Numbered from the stretch's first letter, positions 46,292 to 54,409 are shown. The stretch is DNA of 64,000 nucleotides from Sulfuricurvum sp. (GCF_023229695.1 NZ_JALNYS010000008.1:62001-126000); one strand, 5' to 3'. Translations and numbers: made by a program. The notes: a model not told the origin generated them from the sequence alone.

Positions 46292-46393
46292 TACCCTTTC
46301 GCGTAAGCCCGCCACCCTCCTCACCATCGCCTTTTTGATGAAAATTCGGGAAGGGAGAAAATATTTTGAAAAAAATTGCCGATATAGACAACT

Positions 46394-46732
46394 ATGGAAT
46401 ACAATGACACGATGAAACACTCTATGGAACAAGCGGAGATCATGGCCCTTTTTTTTAGAAGCTATTTTCTTTACACCGATATTGCCGGCAAACACGGTTT
46501 ATCGGAGGAAGATCGGCTTCGCATTCGCGGATACCGGATGCTCATGCGTATACTCGGCCACTACAGCAAAGAGAAGCAGATCCGATCTGAGATTCTCCTG
46601 GACGCGTTGAGTGCTCTGCTGGAACATTCTCAGGGGGCACTTTCCGAAGTGATCGAGGAGAGTATCCGTTTTATCGAAAGCCGGCTGCAAAGTGAGCCGG
46701 AGAAACAACCGCTTCTTGTCAAATATGCCTGA
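46394..46732 (+). CDS. hypothetical protein, 112 aa
   Basis: A helical, mixed-charge cytosolic protein that I do not recognise. There is no motif beyond a Leu/Ile-rich helical pattern. No clear RBS precedes the ATG at 46394 or the second Met at 46412. It is convergent with the methyltransferase gene and separated from the selenium operon by about 100 bp. Confidence 0.55.
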   Translation: MEYNDTMKHSMEQAEIMALFFRSYFLYTDIAGKHGLSEEDRLRIRGYRMLMRILGHYSKEKQIRSEILLDALSALLEHSQGALSEVIEESIRFIESRLQSEPEKQPLLVKYA

Positions 46733-46750
46733 GATTTTTGCCCCAAACCG

Positions 46751-47674
46751 CTACCGATTAGCGCTCTCTTTTTTAAAAATCAGATTTTTAAGGCTTCGCT
46801 CTTCATCGCGTGAGGGGAAGCTCTCCAGATTTTCAAGCCGCTGAATATAATGAAACTCGGGGGCATTTTCCCGAAAAAGTGTTTTGATGAACTCGGTACC
46901 CAGCTCGGGTGCATTGAGCGCGGAGAGGACGATACACTCCTGCGCCGCGAGTTCATTAAGACGACGGATGATTTTTTCATAATCGGATGTTGCCGCAAAC
47001 GACCCTTTCTGAAAACTGGGGGGATCGATGATGATAAGATCATACGGACCCCCTTTGCGGATACGGCTCCACGATTTTAGGATATTATAGGGCATGAATT
47101 GAACTTTTTTCGTATCAAGTCCGTTAATACGGTGGTTTTCCCGGCCGATAGAGAGAACCCCTTTATTCATATCAACATTGACGACCGATGCCGCACCCCC
47201 CTGCATCGCGGCAACGGAGAAAGAACAGGTGTAGGCAAAAAGGTTCAATACCTTTTTGCCTTTTGCATTCTGACGAACGAATTCTCTCCCCTTTTTCATA
47301 TCGGGGAAAAAACCGATATTTTGGCTATTGAGGAAGTTAAGGGTATATTTGAGATTATTCTCGATTGCAAACGTCTCTGGCGGAAGTGCTCCGGCAACCA
47401 CTTCGGAAGGGGCTCCGTCGCGGTAGCGCTGCTGGATAATCAGCGCGTCCCATTTTTTTTCCCTCTCAAACACCTTTTGCAATAAAGCGACAATCGCGTC
47501 CTCCTCGCCATCTGCGGAATAAAAAGTGGCAAAAAGGACCCGATCCGCACTCTCAACACTCAAAAAAGCGTACCCGTCATAAAAATTTCCCCGTCCGTGG
47601 AACAATCGGATGTATTCGTCCGTTTTGTTCTGTATATTGCCTATTAACAGCTGATGTAAATCGTCTAAGTTCAT
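46751..47674 (-). CDS. class I SAM-dependent rRNA methyltransferase (RlmI-like)
   Basis: 307 aa. The AdoMet-binding KVLNLFAYTCSFSVAAMQGGAASVVNVDMNKG and the catalytic DPPSFQKG motif place it with the RlmI/RlmK family of 23S rRNA methyltransferases. There is a shorter N-terminal segment without an evident PUA domain. The target base cannot be stated. It is divergent from nifN. Confidence 0.85.
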   Translation of the reverse strand: MNLDDLHQLLIGNIQNKTDEYIRLFHGRGNFYDGYAFLSVESADRVLFATFYSADGEEDAIVALLQKVFEREKKWDALIIQQRYRDGAPSEVVAGALPPETFAIENNLKYTLNFLNSQNIGFFPDMKKGREFVRQNAKGKKVLNLFAYTCSFSVAAMQGGAASVVNVDMNKGVLSIGRENHRINGLDTKKVQFMPYNILKSWSRIRKGGPYDLIIIDPPSFQKGSFAATSDYEKIIRRLNELAAQECIVLSALNAPELGTEFIKTLFRENAPEFHYIQRLENLESFPSRDEERSLKNLIFKKESANR

Positions 47675-47780
47675 TTAAATATCTTTGGTAAAAGTAGTGC
47701 AATTATAGTGATATTTTCATTCAACGGATTGCAAAAATACAATAGGGATAAATAGCTTACTCATTCCTATTTACCTCTCC

Positions 47781-47796
47781 TCGCACAAATCTTGCA
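47781..47796 (+). promoter_or_regulatory. sigma-54 promoter of nifN
   Basis: TCGCACAAATCTTGCA fits TGGCAC-N5-TTGCA with one deviation (C for G in the -24 pair). The expected transcription start is about 16 nt before the ATG at 47822, just before AAGGAG (47811-47816). A nif operon under sigma-54/NifA is standard. rpoN itself lies 5.3 kb downstream. No NifA-site palindrome is seen directly upstream. Confidence 0.6.
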
Positions 47797-47821
47797 ATGC
47801 TCCTTATAACAAGGAGTTGTC

Positions 47822-49120
47822 ATGGAATTTTCCCTCAGCAAACATGAACACAAACCGCTTCAGGTCAACCCGATCAAACACTCCCAGCCGATGGGGGCGA
47901 CCCTCGCCTATCTGGGGGTCAAAGATTGTATGCCGCTGATGCATTCCGCACAGGGGTGCGCTTCGTATACCAAGGTCTTTTTTACCCGCCATTTTAATGA
48001 GCCGATCGCCATCCGCAACACGTCGGTCAGCGACATCACCGCCGTGCTCGACGGAGGGGATTACTCCATCCTGATGGCGATTGAAAATATCCAGAACAAA
48101 GAGAAAAATCTAAAACCTTCAATGATCGGACTGCATACGACCGGTTTGACCGAAACCAAAGGGGATGATGTCCGTGGCGTCGGAAGCCATATCGAAATCC
48201 CTTATGTCTTTGTCAACACCCCCGATTATGAGGGGGGAATGGAGAGCGGATGGGGACTGACCGTCAAAGCGATGATCGAACAGCTCACCGAACCCTCTTT
48301 GAGCGTCAAACCCAACAAACTGGTGATCTTACCCCATCTAAGTATGCAGCCGATTGAAGTGGAGAAGATAAAAACACTCTGCGAGGATTTCGGCTTTGAA
48401 ACCTATGCCCTTCCGGACCTCTCTACCTCACTGGACGGCTATTGGGATGAGGGGCAGGGGAAACTGGCCAACGGCGGGATAACGGTCGATGAGATACGTA
48501 CACTGGCCACATGCGCAACGGTGATCACCATCGGACAATCGATGAAAAAATCGGCCGTAGCGCTTCAGGGCAAAAACCCTCAAATCGAACATCTCCATTT
48601 CAATCATGTCATGGGGCTTGATGCGTGTGACAATTTTGTCGCTGCATTGATGAAAATCCGACAAACTGAACCCAAACCGCTGATCAAGCGATGGCGCGCT
48701 CGGCTCCAAGATGCGATGCTAGATTCTCATTTCCTAATCGGGAGCTCCCATTTCGTCGTGACGGGGGAACCCGATATGCTCAGCGGGATATGTGCGCTGC
48801 TGCGCAGTGTCGGCGGAACGATCACGGCGGCGGTTTCTACGACGTTTAGTGATGTTTTGCATACGATTGAGGCGGAGAATGTTTTTGTCGGGGATCTGGA
48901 AGACGCACGCCGTTTCTTTGGTCAAGCCGACATGGTTATCAGTAATTTCCATGCAGAACGAATCTTGCATATGTATCACAATACGGCACTCGTGATCCGA
49001 GGATTTCCGAATTATGAAGAGCTTGGGAATCAGCTCAAAAACGATCAGCTGTATGAAGGAAGCGCTTACTTTTTATTCGAAATCGCCAATGAACTGAGAA
49101 AGGCAAAACATGAATCTTGA
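47822..49120 (+). CDS. nifN: nitrogenase FeMo-cofactor scaffold protein NifN
   Basis: 432 aa. The N-terminus shows the NifN/NifK-like pattern PIKHSQPMGATLAYLGVKDCMPLMHSAQGCASYTKVFFTRHFNEPIAIRN and DGGDYSI. It forms the NifEN scaffold on which NifB-co is matured to FeMo-co. nifE is not in this window, so the order differs from the usual nifEN pair unless it lies elsewhere. It is the first gene of a same-strand nif accessory series. Confidence 0.9.
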   Translation: MEFSLSKHEHKPLQVNPIKHSQPMGATLAYLGVKDCMPLMHSAQGCASYTKVFFTRHFNEPIAIRNTSVSDITAVLDGGDYSILMAIENIQNKEKNLKPSMIGLHTTGLTETKGDDVRGVGSHIEIPYVFVNTPDYEGGMESGWGLTVKAMIEQLTEPSLSVKPNKLVILPHLSMQPIEVEKIKTLCEDFGFETYALPDLSTSLDGYWDEGQGKLANGGITVDEIRTLATCATVITIGQSMKKSAVALQGKNPQIEHLHFNHVMGLDACDNFVAALMKIRQTEPKPLIKRWRARLQDAMLDSHFLIGSSHFVVTGEPDMLSGICALLRSVGGTITAAVSTTFSDVLHTIEAENVFVGDLEDARRFFGQADMVISNFHAERILHMYHNTALVIRGFPNYEELGNQLKNDQLYEGSAYFLFEIANELRKAKHES

Positions 49121-49661
49121 AAATTCCGCTCCGGAGGGAGCAAGCTTTAGTGCCATAGCGGCTAGCGAAAGCGAACTGGGCTTTGCTCAGGTCGCGACTA
49201 AAAAAAATGATAGCACTAAAATCAAAGTAGAGGGGAACGGAACAATGGATAGCGCTTTGAAAGTTGCTTTTGCGACCAAAGATATGGAAGAGATCAATGC
49301 CCATTTCGGCGGTGCAAAAGAGTTTGTCGTTTACAACGTCTCAAAAGAGGGATTTGAGCTTTCTGAAGTCATTAAGACCGATACCTCGGATAAAGAGGAT
49401 GATGATAAGACCGATTTTCGTGTTCGTGCATTGAAAGGGGTCAATATAATGTATTCTGAAAGTATCGGCGGAACGGCAGCGGCAAAAGTGATTCGAGCCG
49501 GTATTCATCCGATGAAAGTGAACGAACCGACATTGATCGTTGATGTTCTCAATAGCCTCGTCACAATGATCAATGGTAATCCGCCCCCATGGGTAAAACG
49601 GATTATTCAGATGAAAACCGAACACGACGTTCGACAGGATAGATGGGCCGAAGGGGAATAG
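49110..49661 (+). CDS. nifX: NifX family protein with N-terminal extension
   Basis: 183 aa. The NifX/NifB C-terminal-like domain (FeMo-co carrier) starts near residue 46: LKVAFATKDMEEINAHFGGAKEFVVYNV. Residues 1-45 are a Ser/Ala/Lys-rich extension encoded by a repeat-like DNA segment containing AGCGGCTAGCG. Two starts are possible: the ATG at 49110 (AGAAAGG upstream, 11-bp overlap with nifN) and the ATG at 49245, which gives the family-typical length. The longer one is listed because of its RBS and overlap. Confidence 0.85.
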   Translation: MNLENSAPEGASFSAIAASESELGFAQVATKKNDSTKIKVEGNGTMDSALKVAFATKDMEEINAHFGGAKEFVVYNVSKEGFELSEVIKTDTSDKEDDDKTDFRVRALKGVNIMYSESIGGTAAAKVIRAGIHPMKVNEPTLIVDVLNSLVTMINGNPPPWVKRIIQMKTEHDVRQDRWAEGE

Positions 49662-49671
49662 AGAGATGGAT

Positions 49672-49725
49672 CCCCGGATCAAGTCCGGGGATGACGGGAT
49701 TTGTCATTCCCGCGAAGGCGGGAAT
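49672..49725. repeat. paired inverted-repeat (dRS3/REP-like) element
   Basis: Two consecutive hairpins between nifX and the DUF269 gene: CCCCGGA-TCAAG-TCCGGGG (49672-49690) and ATTCCCGC-GAAG-GCGGGAAT (49706-49725). The second matches the ATTCCCnnnnnnnnGGGAAT form of dRS3-type repeats found in many proteobacteria. Its GC-rich content and position inside the nif operon suggest insertion of a mobile repeat, or an mRNA-processing hairpin. Confidence 0.75.
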
Positions 49726-49753
49726 CCAGCTAAAAAATTAAAGGATTTTCAAA

Positions 49754-50200
49754 ATGGAAGCAGAAAACAAATTAAGTGAATTCGGATTAGAGATCGTACG
49801 CCAGATTCGGGCACTCGATCAGTTCGGCAACTGGGCAAAGATGAGCGATGAAGAGTTGTTGATCAAAAAATACGTCAAAACCAAAGAAGAGTTAAAACTG
49901 GTCCCTTTGATCGCCGACATCGATGAAATGATGATCAACGATATCAAAATGATCTACAAAGCCGTTGCCCTCTCTTATGAGCGTAAAACCGGTGTCGTGT
50001 GCAATGTCATTATGGAGATGAGTCATGAGGGATTCGGCCGATGTGCCGTCATCGCCGATCGCATCTGTATCGTTAACAAATATTTCAAAGACGCCCACCG
50101 CTTCAGCTATCGAACCCTCGAAGCACTTTTCGAAGACGGTGACAAAACATTGGCAAATGCGATCGAGATTTACGAACAATACAAACCGTGCATTAAATAA
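49754..50200 (+). CDS. NifX-associated nitrogen fixation protein (DUF269)
   Basis: 148 aa, with the family pattern ALDQFGNWAKMSDEELLIKKYVKTKEELK and NVIMEMSHEGFGRCAVIADRICIVNKYFKDAHRF. Members occur only in nif clusters next to nifX; their biochemical role is not settled. The RBS-like AAAGGATTTTC precedes the ATG. The stop TAA is part of the 8-bp target duplication of MITE copy 4, which begins at the next base. Confidence 0.88.
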   Translation: MEAENKLSEFGLEIVRQIRALDQFGNWAKMSDEELLIKKYVKTKEELKLVPLIADIDEMMINDIKMIYKAVALSYERKTGVVCNVIMEMSHEGFGRCAVIADRICIVNKYFKDAHRFSYRTLEALFEDGDKTLANAIEIYEQYKPCIK

Positions 50201-50342
50201 CTGACCTTACGCACCTTGTCTAAACACGTGCGAAAAGGTTGATAATCTCCCGTATCTGACAGATACGGGAAGCTTTAGGGGGTTGTAGGGACTTTAGTCC
50301 CTGCCACTTTACGGGCTTTGCCCGAAAAGTGCGTAACATTAG
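50201..50342 (+). repeat. MITE-like element, copy 4
   Basis: 142-bp intact member with ends CTGACCTTACGC and GCGTAACATTAG, flanked by perfect 8-bp direct repeats TTAAATAA (50193-50200 and 50343-50350). Internal AGGGACTTTAGTCCCT and a CCGTATCTG-ACAGATACGG hairpin are present. It is inserted between the DUF269 gene and nifF inside the nif cluster. Confidence 0.93.
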
Positions 50343-50367
50343 TTAAATAAGATAAAGGAGAAATCAA

Positions 50368-50883
50368 ATGGCAAAGATAGGGATCTTTTTTGGAAGCAGC
50401 AGCGGTGTGACACGCGGTGCGGCAGAGTTGTTGGGAGAACAATTTCCGGGTTCGGAGCTGATCGATATGGAAGAAGATTATGACGGAGTCGATCAATTCG
50501 AGGATTTCGATGTATTAATTCTCGGGTCTTCTACATGGGGACAGGGTGATCCGCAACGCGACTGGGTCGATCCTCTGTATGAACTTGATAACGACCGTCC
50601 TGATCTAAGCGGTAAAAAAGTAGCATTTTTCGGTGCGGGGGACCAAAAAACCCATGGAGAGCATTTTGTCAGTGCTTTGGGAAAAATGCATGACCTTTTT
50701 GTCTCTTTGGGGGCGGAAGCGTACGGATATACCTCCACCGGCGGATTTGATTATGAACATTCACTGGCGGAACGTGACGGAAAATTCTGCGGGTTGGCCT
50801 TTGATGATGTCAATCAGGAAGAGTTAACGGAAGAACGGGTTATAAGTTGGGCTTCACAGCTCAAAAGCGAAATGGGATTGTAG
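50368..50883 (+). CDS. nifF: long-chain flavodoxin NifF-type
   Basis: 171 aa FMN protein. The phosphate loop FFGSSSGVTRGAAE, the tyrosine/tryptophan loop GSSTWGQGDPQRDW and GAGDQKTHGEHFVSALG, with the long-chain insertion near residue 125, are clear. In this cluster it would donate electrons to nitrogenase reductase. AAAGGAGAAATC precedes the ATG, shortly after MITE copy 4. Confidence 0.9.
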   Translation: MAKIGIFFGSSSGVTRGAAELLGEQFPGSELIDMEEDYDGVDQFEDFDVLILGSSTWGQGDPQRDWVDPLYELDNDRPDLSGKKVAFFGAGDQKTHGEHFVSALGKMHDLFVSLGAEAYGYTSTGGFDYEHSLAERDGKFCGLAFDDVNQEELTEERVISWASQLKSEMGL

Positions 50884-50920
50884 AGCAAAAATTGCACTGC
50901 ACATACAAAAGGAGTACAGA

Positions 50921-51295
50921 ATGGGAACATTAGCCGAATTTCAAACGATTACCGATACCGAAGATTTTTTCGATTTTTTTGATCTTGCCTACGATGAGCG
51001 TCTGGTCCAGGTCAAGCGATTTCATATGATGAAAAAATTTGGCGAAATGGTTGAAAAAGCCAAAGGACATGATATGGGAGGCGACGATAAATTGCTTGAA
51101 TATTATAAATTTGCTCTGATCAGTGTCTATAAAAATTTTGAAAACGGCTATAGCCCATCGGCTGCGGATGTGTGGGATATGTTTGATAAACCGAGCGGTT
51201 GCGGTACTTGCAGTACTTCAAGCAGCTGTAATGATATTGAGGAGGTCAGTCATGGAGTCCACGCCTGTGTCAGCCAAGCCCCAATCAGTTTTTGA
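50921..51295 (+). CDS. nifW: nitrogenase stabilising/protective protein NifW
   Basis: 124 aa. The core FFDFFDLAYDERLVQVKRFHMMKKFGE and LISVYKNFENGYSPSA...VWDMF match NifW, which protects the MoFe protein during assembly or from oxygen. It has a Cys-rich tail (CGTCSTSSSC) not typical of the family. The last 44 bp overlap the nifZ start at 51252. AAAGGAGTACAG provides a strong RBS. Confidence 0.85.
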   Translation: MGTLAEFQTITDTEDFFDFFDLAYDERLVQVKRFHMMKKFGEMVEKAKGHDMGGDDKLLEYYKFALISVYKNFENGYSPSAADVWDMFDKPSGCGTCSTSSSCNDIEEVSHGVHACVSQAPISF

Positions 51296-51785
51296 ACACA
51301 AGGGGAGCGAAGCCCCCCATGTTACGCTGGCCGCTGAGGCACTGAAGCTTGCCTCTGACGAGGCAGATCTAAATCGATCAGATATTGAACTGCCGATTAA
51401 CAATGAAGCACGTAAAACGAATCTCTATAAAATGTCCACCAAAGATGAGATCCTTTCGGTTTTCAGAGTCGGACAAAGAGTGCGTCTTGTAAAAGCAATT
51501 CGAAACGACGGAACCTATCCGCACGCAAAAGTCGGTGATGTTCTTGTTGAAGCCGGTTCGGAAGGGTATGTCCGTAAAATCGGCGATTTTTTGCAGACCA
51601 TACGGGTGTACGAAGTGAACTTTATTGAAGAAGGGTTGACGTTCGGATGCCGTGAAGCGGAGCTGGAAAGTGCCCTTGAAGATGACGGTTATGACGAAGT
51701 GGCCGAAGAGCTTAAATGGCTTAAAGAACATCGTGCCGCGAGAGCCGCTGAAAAAGCGGCGCAATCTCAAGAAGGGGAGGGGTAA
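51252..51785 (+). CDS. nifZ: nitrogenase maturation protein NifZ with N-terminal extension
   Basis: 177 aa. The NifZ domain starts near residue 65: FRVGQRVRLVKAIRNDGTYPHAKVGDVLVEAGSEGYVRKIGDFLQTIRVYEVNFIEEGLTFGCREAELE. NifZ aids P-cluster assembly. Residues 1-60 are a polar extension of no known domain, partly encoded by GC-rich repetitive-looking DNA. The ATG at 51252 has TTGAGGAGGTC and is preferred to an internal ATG at 51432, which lacks one. It overlaps nifW by 44 bp. Confidence 0.87.
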   Translation: MESTPVSAKPQSVFEHKGSEAPHVTLAAEALKLASDEADLNRSDIELPINNEARKTNLYKMSTKDEILSVFRVGQRVRLVKAIRNDGTYPHAKVGDVLVEAGSEGYVRKIGDFLQTIRVYEVNFIEEGLTFGCREAELESALEDDGYDEVAEELKWLKEHRAARAAEKAAQSQEGEG

Positions 51786-51810
51786 TTCACTTTTTGAGAT
51801 TTGTGCATCC

Positions 51811-51846
51811 TTTATCGATACGAAATGCCATGAGCGTATCGATAAA
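51811..51846. terminator. 12-bp inverted repeat after nifZ
   Basis: TTTATCGATACG and CGTATCGATAAA form a perfect 12-bp stem around a 12-nt loop, 26 bp after nifZ. It could be a transcript end or operator. No T run follows. A weaker hairpin CAAAG-GGG-CTTTG is 60-80 bp downstream, before the ferredoxin gene. Confidence 0.4.
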
Positions 51847-51966
51847 ATCGAGTTCGTAGATATCGGAAAGCTTTGAAAAGGGATGCCCCCTTCCAAAGCC
51901 GGATGGTAACGTTGCCAAAGGGGCTTTGCCTCTTTGAGTGAATCATAAATCTAGGGAGGAGTCAAA

Positions 51967-52347
51967 ATGGTAAACGTCATTTTTTGTGGATTCGGCGGAG
52001 GCCAGGACAAACGTGTTTTTGCAAAAGCCGGAGATTTGTTGTTACGCGTTGCCGAAAGCAACGGGATCAAAATACCGACGGATTGTACCGACGGAATGTG
52101 CGCGAGCTGTGCCGTACGGATCGAAGATATCTCAAATGATGAGGCAATCGCTTCGACGGAAGAGGACTATTCATCCAAAGGGCAAGCAGTCTATATGGAT
52201 GATAAAGAGCTTGAAACATTGATGCAAATGGGTGCAATCAATAAAAAAGAGGCGGAAGTCGCACAACAGTTCAATCGTCCGACACCGGTACGCCTTGCGT
52301 GCCAATGCGTCATTAAAGAGTCTATTCTGGTTAAACCGTATAACTAA
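51967..52347 (+). CDS. 2Fe-2S ferredoxin, 126 aa
   Basis: Plant-type 2Fe-2S ferredoxin with cluster ligands DCTDGMCASC (C-x4-C-x2-C) and the fourth Cys in ACQC near the C-terminus. The middle has an insert relative to a 95-aa ferredoxin. The cluster context suggests electron transfer to nitrogenase or a maturation role. AGGGAGGAGTC precedes the ATG. Confidence 0.85.
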   Translation: MVNVIFCGFGGGQDKRVFAKAGDLLLRVAESNGIKIPTDCTDGMCASCAVRIEDISNDEAIASTEEDYSSKGQAVYMDDKELETLMQMGAINKKEAEVAQQFNRPTPVRLACQCVIKESILVKPYN

Positions 52348-52361
52348 AATCGGCTGAGTTT

Positions 52362-52456
52362 GACTTTACGCACTTTGCCTTAACAGGTACTTCAAGGGGA
52401 ATTAATCTCCCGTATCCGAAAGATACGGGTAGCTTTAGGGGGGTGCGTAACATCAG
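52362..52456 (+). repeat. MITE-like element, copy 5 (truncated)
   Basis: 95-bp copy with left end TTGACTTTACGC and right end GCGTAACATCAG. The right-inner arm (the GGGACTTTAGTCCC and TTTACGGGCTTTGCC part) has been lost. No matching direct repeats are visible, so this is an older or rearranged copy. It lies between the two ferredoxin genes. Confidence 0.75.
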
Positions 52457-52576
52457 TAAGTACTAAAAGTACATGCGAAAGTGTGTACGGGTTTCTTGCA
52501 AAAGGAACTTAGCGTTAGCGTAGTTTCATCCGTTTACGGATGAAACATAAAAAATAATATAAAACAAGGGGTTGAG

Positions 52577-52867
52577 ATGACAACACGCGTAGAAATTATA
52601 AATGACTTTTTGGCTATCAATGTCAAACCGGGCAAAACGATTCAAGATATCGTAGAAGCTTCAGGAAGTGCTTTACCATTCGGATGCCGTGACGGTGAGT
52701 GTGGAACCTGTGTCGTAATGATCGAATCGGGGATGGAATTTATGAGTGAAATCAACGAAAAAGAGAAAACGGTATTGAAAACAGTCGGCGAAACGAGTCC
52801 GAAAGCACGTTTGGCATGCCAAATGAAAGTTGTATCGCCTAACGGTTTGGTACGTATCAAATATTAA
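52577..52867 (+). CDS. 2Fe-2S ferredoxin, 96 aa
   Basis: Small plant-type ferredoxin with ligands CRDGECGTC and a later Cys in LACQMKV, preceded by a beta-grasp N-terminus. The pattern FGCRDGECGTCVVMIESG resembles nif-associated ferredoxins. The RBS-like AAGGGGTTGAG precedes the ATG. The region just upstream (52499-52545) has the inverted repeat GTTTCATCCGTTTACGGATGAAAC. Confidence 0.85.
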   Translation: MTTRVEIINDFLAINVKPGKTIQDIVEASGSALPFGCRDGECGTCVVMIESGMEFMSEINEKEKTVLKTVGETSPKARLACQMKVVSPNGLVRIKY

Positions 52868-53050
52868 GTTCTATTGGTTTCGAGTGCCGAAAGTGTCTAG
52901 CCCGCAGTGGTTTGACCGTCAATAGAACGGGCCCTTTGACTCCAAGTCTCTATAAGTGAGGAAACTCACTTGTAAGAGCTTTTCATCCTGCCGCATATGG
53001 CACTAAAACCTCTCTCCCGAGGCACATTTCTCTATATTGCCTCTTTTTTA
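52868..53050 (+). ncRNA. candidate structured intergenic RNA upstream of rpoN
   Basis: Non-coding stretch with several perfect stems in order: GTTCTATTG/CAATAGAAC (52868-52876 with 52920-52928) enclosing TTTCG/CGAAA; AAGTGAG-GAAA-CTCACTT (52954-52971), extended by CTCT/AGAG; and GAGGC/GCCTC (53019-53023 with 53039-53043) followed by TTTTTT, which is terminator-like. No ORF is supported. It could be the ferredoxin mRNA 3' UTR, an sRNA or a leader element. I cannot match it to a known RNA family. Confidence 0.35.
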
Positions 53051-53143
53051 ATCATGTTAATGATGATAATTTAACTATAATTTTGATTAGAACAAAATAT
53101 GCTGTAAGTTTTGAAAACAAACTTATTTAGATAGGTGATTATC

Positions 53144-54409
53144 ATGCGAACGACACTCTCTTATAAACAAAAACAATTACCCCGACTCTCGATGCAGACA
53201 TGGCTTCCGCTGCTTCAATGTTCCTTAAACGATTTGGAAAAGCATCTTCAGGTTATTACAAACGAAAACCCGTGTATTGATATGAAATCGGGATTTGAAG
53301 AGTCGAATGCCCAGGCAGGCGGTACATCGGCATACGGTGCATTTCAAAACTACGTCTCCAATGCGTCAAGCGAGCAGATCGAGTGGCTCAGTATCGCATC
53401 AACCTCTTTATATGAAAAACTGGACGATCAGATCGTCGCACCGCTCTTTCCGACGCCGATTTCCCAGAAAATAGCCCGTCAGATCATTTATTACATTAAC
53501 GATGAAGGATATTTTGAAGGGAGCGTCGAAGAGGTTGCTGAGCAATGCGATACCGACCCCCATACGGTGGAGCGGGTACGCCAGCGATTTGCCCATCTTG
53601 AACCTTCCGGCGTAGGGGCGGTGGATTACAAAGAGTCGTTTTTGTTCCAGCTGGGCGATTATGATCTCGACGATGAGTTGAGTATTCTACTCGGGGCGAT
53701 GATTTTACAGTTTGACAAGATGGAAAAGTTTATCAACCACCCCCGCCTTGCCGATGCCAAACATATTTTGCAGCATCTTAAAAACCCTCCCGCATTGGAG
53801 TACATGGAGCCTGAGACCCAGATCACTCCCGACCTTTTCGTCGAATTTGTCGGATCGGAGCTCAATATCCGTATCAATCACGCCTTTTATCCCGATTTGC
53901 AGGTAAACATGATCGATAAATACGACAATTTTGCCAAACAAAAATTCAAAGAGGCGCGGGAGCTGGTCAAACTTCTCGATCTGCGCAAAGCAACCCTCTA
54001 CAACATAGCGCTGGTCCTCATCGAAAAGCAGTATGCTTTTTTTATGGGGGGAGAGCTCAAACCGCTCCGTCTTCAAGACGTCGCCGATGAACTGGGATTT
54101 AACGAATCGACGATCTCACGGGCTATTTCGGATAAATACATTCAGACGGAGCGGGGGCTTTTGGCATTCAAAGAGTTTTTTTCAAACTCCATCGGAGAAG
54201 TATCCACCTCGGAGATAAAACATTTTCTCCAGCGCCTCGTCAGCAGTGAAGAAAAAGAAAATCCGTTCAGCGACAAAGATCTGCATGAAACGATTGAAGA
54301 GCGCTTCGGGGTCAAAATGGTCCGTCGGCTCATTGCCAAATACCGTCAGGAACTTGACATCCCCTCGTACAAAGAGCGGCAGTTTTTGTATAAACTGGAG
54401 CTGATTTAA
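53144..54409 (+). CDS. rpoN: RNA polymerase sigma-54 factor
   Basis: 421 aa. The Gln/Leu-rich activator region I (LPRLSMQTWLPLLQCSLNDLEKHLQ) is followed by the core-binding domain, the HTH (RLQDVADELGFNESTISRAISDKYIQT) and a RpoN-box-like RRLIAKYRQELDIP near the C-terminus. It serves the -24/-12 promoters seen upstream of flgF and nifN. The in-frame GTG at 53135 is passed over for the ATG at 53144. It lies directly downstream of the nif accessory genes. Confidence 0.95.
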   Translation: MRTTLSYKQKQLPRLSMQTWLPLLQCSLNDLEKHLQVITNENPCIDMKSGFEESNAQAGGTSAYGAFQNYVSNASSEQIEWLSIASTSLYEKLDDQIVAPLFPTPISQKIARQIIYYINDEGYFEGSVEEVAEQCDTDPHTVERVRQRFAHLEPSGVGAVDYKESFLFQLGDYDLDDELSILLGAMILQFDKMEKFINHPRLADAKHILQHLKNPPALEYMEPETQITPDLFVEFVGSELNIRINHAFYPDLQVNMIDKYDNFAKQKFKEARELVKLLDLRKATLYNIALVLIEKQYAFFMGGELKPLRLQDVADELGFNESTISRAISDKYIQTERGLLAFKEFFSNSIGEVSTSEIKHFLQRLVSSEEKENPFSDKDLHETIEERFGVKMVRRLIAKYRQELDIPSYKERQFLYKLELI

